A stretch of 64,000 nt of DNA, from assembly GCA_013399015.1 (NCBI GenBank), contig VWZX01006814.1, positions 2,817,340 to 2,881,339 on the forward strand, written 5' to 3'. A program made the translations under genes and the position numbers. Positions 61,690-64,000 of the stretch are shown here, one piece after another. This DNA is from Galbula dea. Lineage: Eukaryota > Chordata > Aves > Piciformes > Galbulidae. A model generated the notes under the pieces. It did no database searches. It was not told the DNA's origin and worked only from the letters and a program-made list of their open reading frames with translations. Every line of letters begins with the position of its first letter. Within the stretch, counting starts at the first letter, position 1.

Positions 61690-61810
61690 ACAACACTTTT
61701 CAAAGTGTGACATTCCAAGCCCTTGCAATACAATGTAATATTACTGTAATTACACAGGTCATTACATTTTAAATAGAGAACAATAAAATGCTTATCGCAC
61801 TGAAAAAGAA
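61690..61810. promoter_or_regulatory. Candidate conserved element in TCF7L2 intron 3
   Basis: The stretch contains the near-perfect palindrome ACACTTTTCAAAGTGT (61693-61708), which includes a TTCAAAG TCF/LEF-like core. It then has an 8-bp inverted repeat AATGTAAT (61732-61739) / ATTACATT (61761-61768) around 'attactgtaattacacagg', with homeodomain and POU-type cores. No repeat family is recognised. The role is inference. Confidence 0.3.
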
Positions 61811-62328
61811 CAGGTGTTCTTGCCCTTCTTTGGTATTTATGCTAATTGTTTTTCATCTCCTTCAGAAATATTTATGGCTGGTGTGTTAAGGTTTGAGTCT
61901 CGATGTGACAATATTAATTCTTTACTAATCTTTACGCTTGAGGTTTAATGTCTGCAGTATGGATTATAGTATTAGCATCCACCAACTAGTTTAATAATGT
62001 AGATACAACTTAATATGTCAGCACTTTGGTACTTTGATACATAGCTATTCATTTTTTTTTTTTAAGGAAGTTTGAATGGGCTTGCATTTAATAAAGTTTC
62101 TGGACTTGCGTTAAAAAAAGCTATTAAATAAGAACTGATGGTCCTGTGGCATAAATCAAATGGAACCTCCAAAGAGAAACTTTCCTCATGCTTAATTAGG
62201 TAGTTTGCTGAATCACTCTGCTGTCGCATTAGCATAGCTGGTATACAATGGCAAACAGACCTTGTTTGTTTGTTACATTATTTGCAGTAAAGAAGCTGAT
62301 TTATTTTTAATTCTCCTTTCTTTTTTTC

Positions 62329-62351
62329 TTTTTTTTTTTTTTTTTTTTTTT
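62329..62351. repeat. Poly-T tract (23 T)
   Basis: A pure 23-T run preceded by 'ctttctttttttc'. It could mark an inverted retroposon tail, but no body is recognisable. Confidence 0.9.
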
Positions 62352-63509
62352 CCTGGTAAGATTTAGTTCTGGAGCAAATGCTACATTGCTGAGTCAATCA
62401 GCTTCTCTTTAGGGGACTATGAAAATTAGAGAAATGTTTAATGTTTCTGAGACCTTGCAAAACAATATAATGCAGTACTGTTACTTGAGCGTACAAGATA
62501 ACTGCAGGAGTGCACTTCATTAAAAATAGTATTTGTTTTGGAAATCGAACAGTTTTTAATAGGTGCACCAGTGGCTGTTATGTACTTAAAAAGAACCCCA
62601 ACCAACCAAACAAAAAAACCCCCATCCCCAAAGCCCCAGTAGATGCCTTTCCAGGATTTTTGAATGTATTCATACATGGCCTGATGATGTTGAGTGGGGT
62701 GGTGTTGGTTTTTTTTCCCCCCTTCCTCCTCGTTTATTATTCAAGCAAATATGTGCTGATTTGTCAGCTGAAGATGGAGGAGGGAAAGAGTATGTTGCAG
62801 CTTTCATTGGAGCTTGTAAACCAGAATGTAGGTAAAAATGTTTTAAATTTGTCAAGAGTTTCATGACTGGGCCCCAAAATCAGATGAAAAAATGTGGTGT
62901 AGAGAAAAAGGACAGCTGCAGATTTTTTGTGTGGACGTGTGTTTCTGTACCATGACTAAAAACTCCGAGGACCTTTTCCCAGCTGTCTGAGAGTTATGTG
63001 GAAGTTGGATTATTGGCAGTTAAGCATGAGACAACCTGGATTTAGCAAATGCTCTCCTACACAGGAAGCAGATGACATTATCCTGGGGGAAGGGAGGAGA
63101 TCCTTCTTCAGGCACAGCCCGGGGGGAGATGCCTGCTCCCCCCAGCCTCGGTGTAGCTAAAAATGAGAGCTAACCATAGGCATGTATAAATATAAAAGTG
63201 GTTGGATTGTTTGTTGGGGTTTTTACTTTTTACTTCTTTTGGTGAAATCAGACACTGCTCCTACACTGGGGCTGTTGTGAGGAGGTTTTGCTTTGGGGTG
63301 GGGGTTATGAGGTTTGGGGGGAAGTTTAAAGCTCTGTTCCCTGGGCACCTCGTCAGTACGGTGTCCTGCCAAATATGTAAGTAAGCCTTAAAACTTTGAC
63401 TTCTAATTGGGCACATTTGTGAAGGAAATGGTTAATTTTACAACCAAAGGCAAACTTGCACCTCGACAGGTCTGCTGAAAGAAATGTGCCACAGTCGTTT
63501 GCTGGCAAG

Positions 63510-63660
63510 CACTGCAGGGTCATAAATCCACGGGGTTTATTTACAGCCTATAACACTTATGAATGTTAAGATATTTGACGCCACGCTGGCCTTATAATAT
63601 CCAAGGTCCACAGACACTGGCAGTGGGTCAAATTTCTTTCACTAATTATAAGCAATGAGA
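63510..63660. promoter_or_regulatory. Candidate conserved element in TCF7L2 intron 3
   Basis: 'ggggtttatttacagcc' (from about 63531) contains a perfect forkhead site (GTAAATAAAC on the minus strand). 'ttgacgccacgctggcc' (CpG-bearing) and 'ccttataatatccaagg' follow, then 'cactaattataagc' (homeodomain core). The density of motifs and surviving CpGs in AT-rich intron DNA is suggestive. Enhancer function is inferred only. Confidence 0.3.
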
Positions 63661-64000
63661 GATGGAGTGTGGTGGTGGGTGTGGGGGGAAAGATATGGAA
63701 ATCCTTTCTCTCCCCACCTAAAAGAGAAGAATATTTTTGCTCTTCCTTCCAACTGCTGTTTTATGTTTGTGCTTTTTTTACGTAGGCTCCAAAGTTTATA
63801 ATTAACGCTTGCAGTGCTGTCAAGGCTGGGCTGTGAGTCACGAAGCCAGGCTGAAGGAGGGAAGTAGTTGAGCACAGCTTGGGTCCTTCAAGGAGGTCTC
63901 AGTGTGCATTATTTCCTAGATACTGACACAAGCAAACATATGAAGACAGATGACACCTGGAAACGTCCTTTAATTTTCTCATGTACCACTGAGTTAGGAG

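Larger units (their letters stand above)
57964..64000 (+). other. TCF7L2: TCF7L2 intron 3 (5' part, continues beyond window)
   Basis: The intron begins with the donor GTAAGT after codon ACG and runs past the window end. No further TCF7L2 exon is visible: the next, which should start LHFQ, is absent. In mammals this is one of the very large introns of the gene, and the common type 2 diabetes variant lies in the intron region between exons 3 and 4. The first 0.9 kb is CpG-rich, then the DNA becomes AT-rich with many T-runs. Frames at 58551-58912, 59603-59980 and 60514-60918 have no recognisable protein and are not called. Confidence 0.9.

Noticed and set aside
1..64000. CRISPR arrays, operons, tRNA or rRNA genes, phage-like modules
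   Set aside because: No regularly spaced repeats, ribosome-binding-site-linked gene runs, tRNA box A/B pairs or rRNA cores were seen. The window is vertebrate nuclear DNA.

Overview
The window looks like bird nuclear DNA. It is AT-leaning, with no dense gene content, and carries avian-type CR1 LINE pieces, LTRs starting TGTCCTGG, ancient MIR-like SINE relics and palindromic MITE remnants. Protein-coding exons appear only at the right-hand end. A 992-base run of N marks an assembly gap in a GC-rich promoter region, as is common in bird assemblies. The exact species cannot be fixed from the sequence.

The one gene I can support is TCF7L2 (TCF4), the HMG-box effector of Wnt/beta-catenin signalling, on the + strand. 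Two consecutive coding exons with good splice sites and compatible phases lie at 57602-57668 and 57839-57963. The first exon (beta-catenin-binding domain), the 5'UTR and the core promoter are expected inside the gap at 56577-57568. A CpG-rich block covers the exons and the start of the next intron. The rest of the window (57964-64000) is the beginning of a long intron, which in mammals holds regulatory elements.

Positions 1 to about 55500 are intergenic. I found no exon there with homology I recognise, and no trace of the expected upstream neighbour VTI1A. Recognisable content is repeats. MIR-like SINE relics lie near 1966, 39990, 44105 and 50165. CR1 3' ends lie at 6913 and 14128, and a deleted CR1 with endonuclease and reverse-transcriptase remnants at 50488-51280. 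Two related solo LTRs with 5-bp target duplications lie at 30328-30721 and 49676-50095. A third LTR fragment lies at 17202, and a possible unrelated LTR on the minus strand near 23750-24320. Two Harbinger/Chompy-like palindromic MITE relics lie at 34665 and 54301.

Several stretches are AT-rich and unlike the repeats, with clusters of developmental transcription-factor motifs (21965-22230, 26690-27010, 55480-56576, 61690-61810, 63510-63660). I list them as candidate conserved regulatory elements of TCF7L2; this is inference that needs alignment. I did not find a new protein-coding system. The most unusual coding observation is a reading frame that enters TCF7L2 exon 3 from intron 2 through an in-frame ATG next to the splice acceptor, which could give an N-terminally different TCF7L2.
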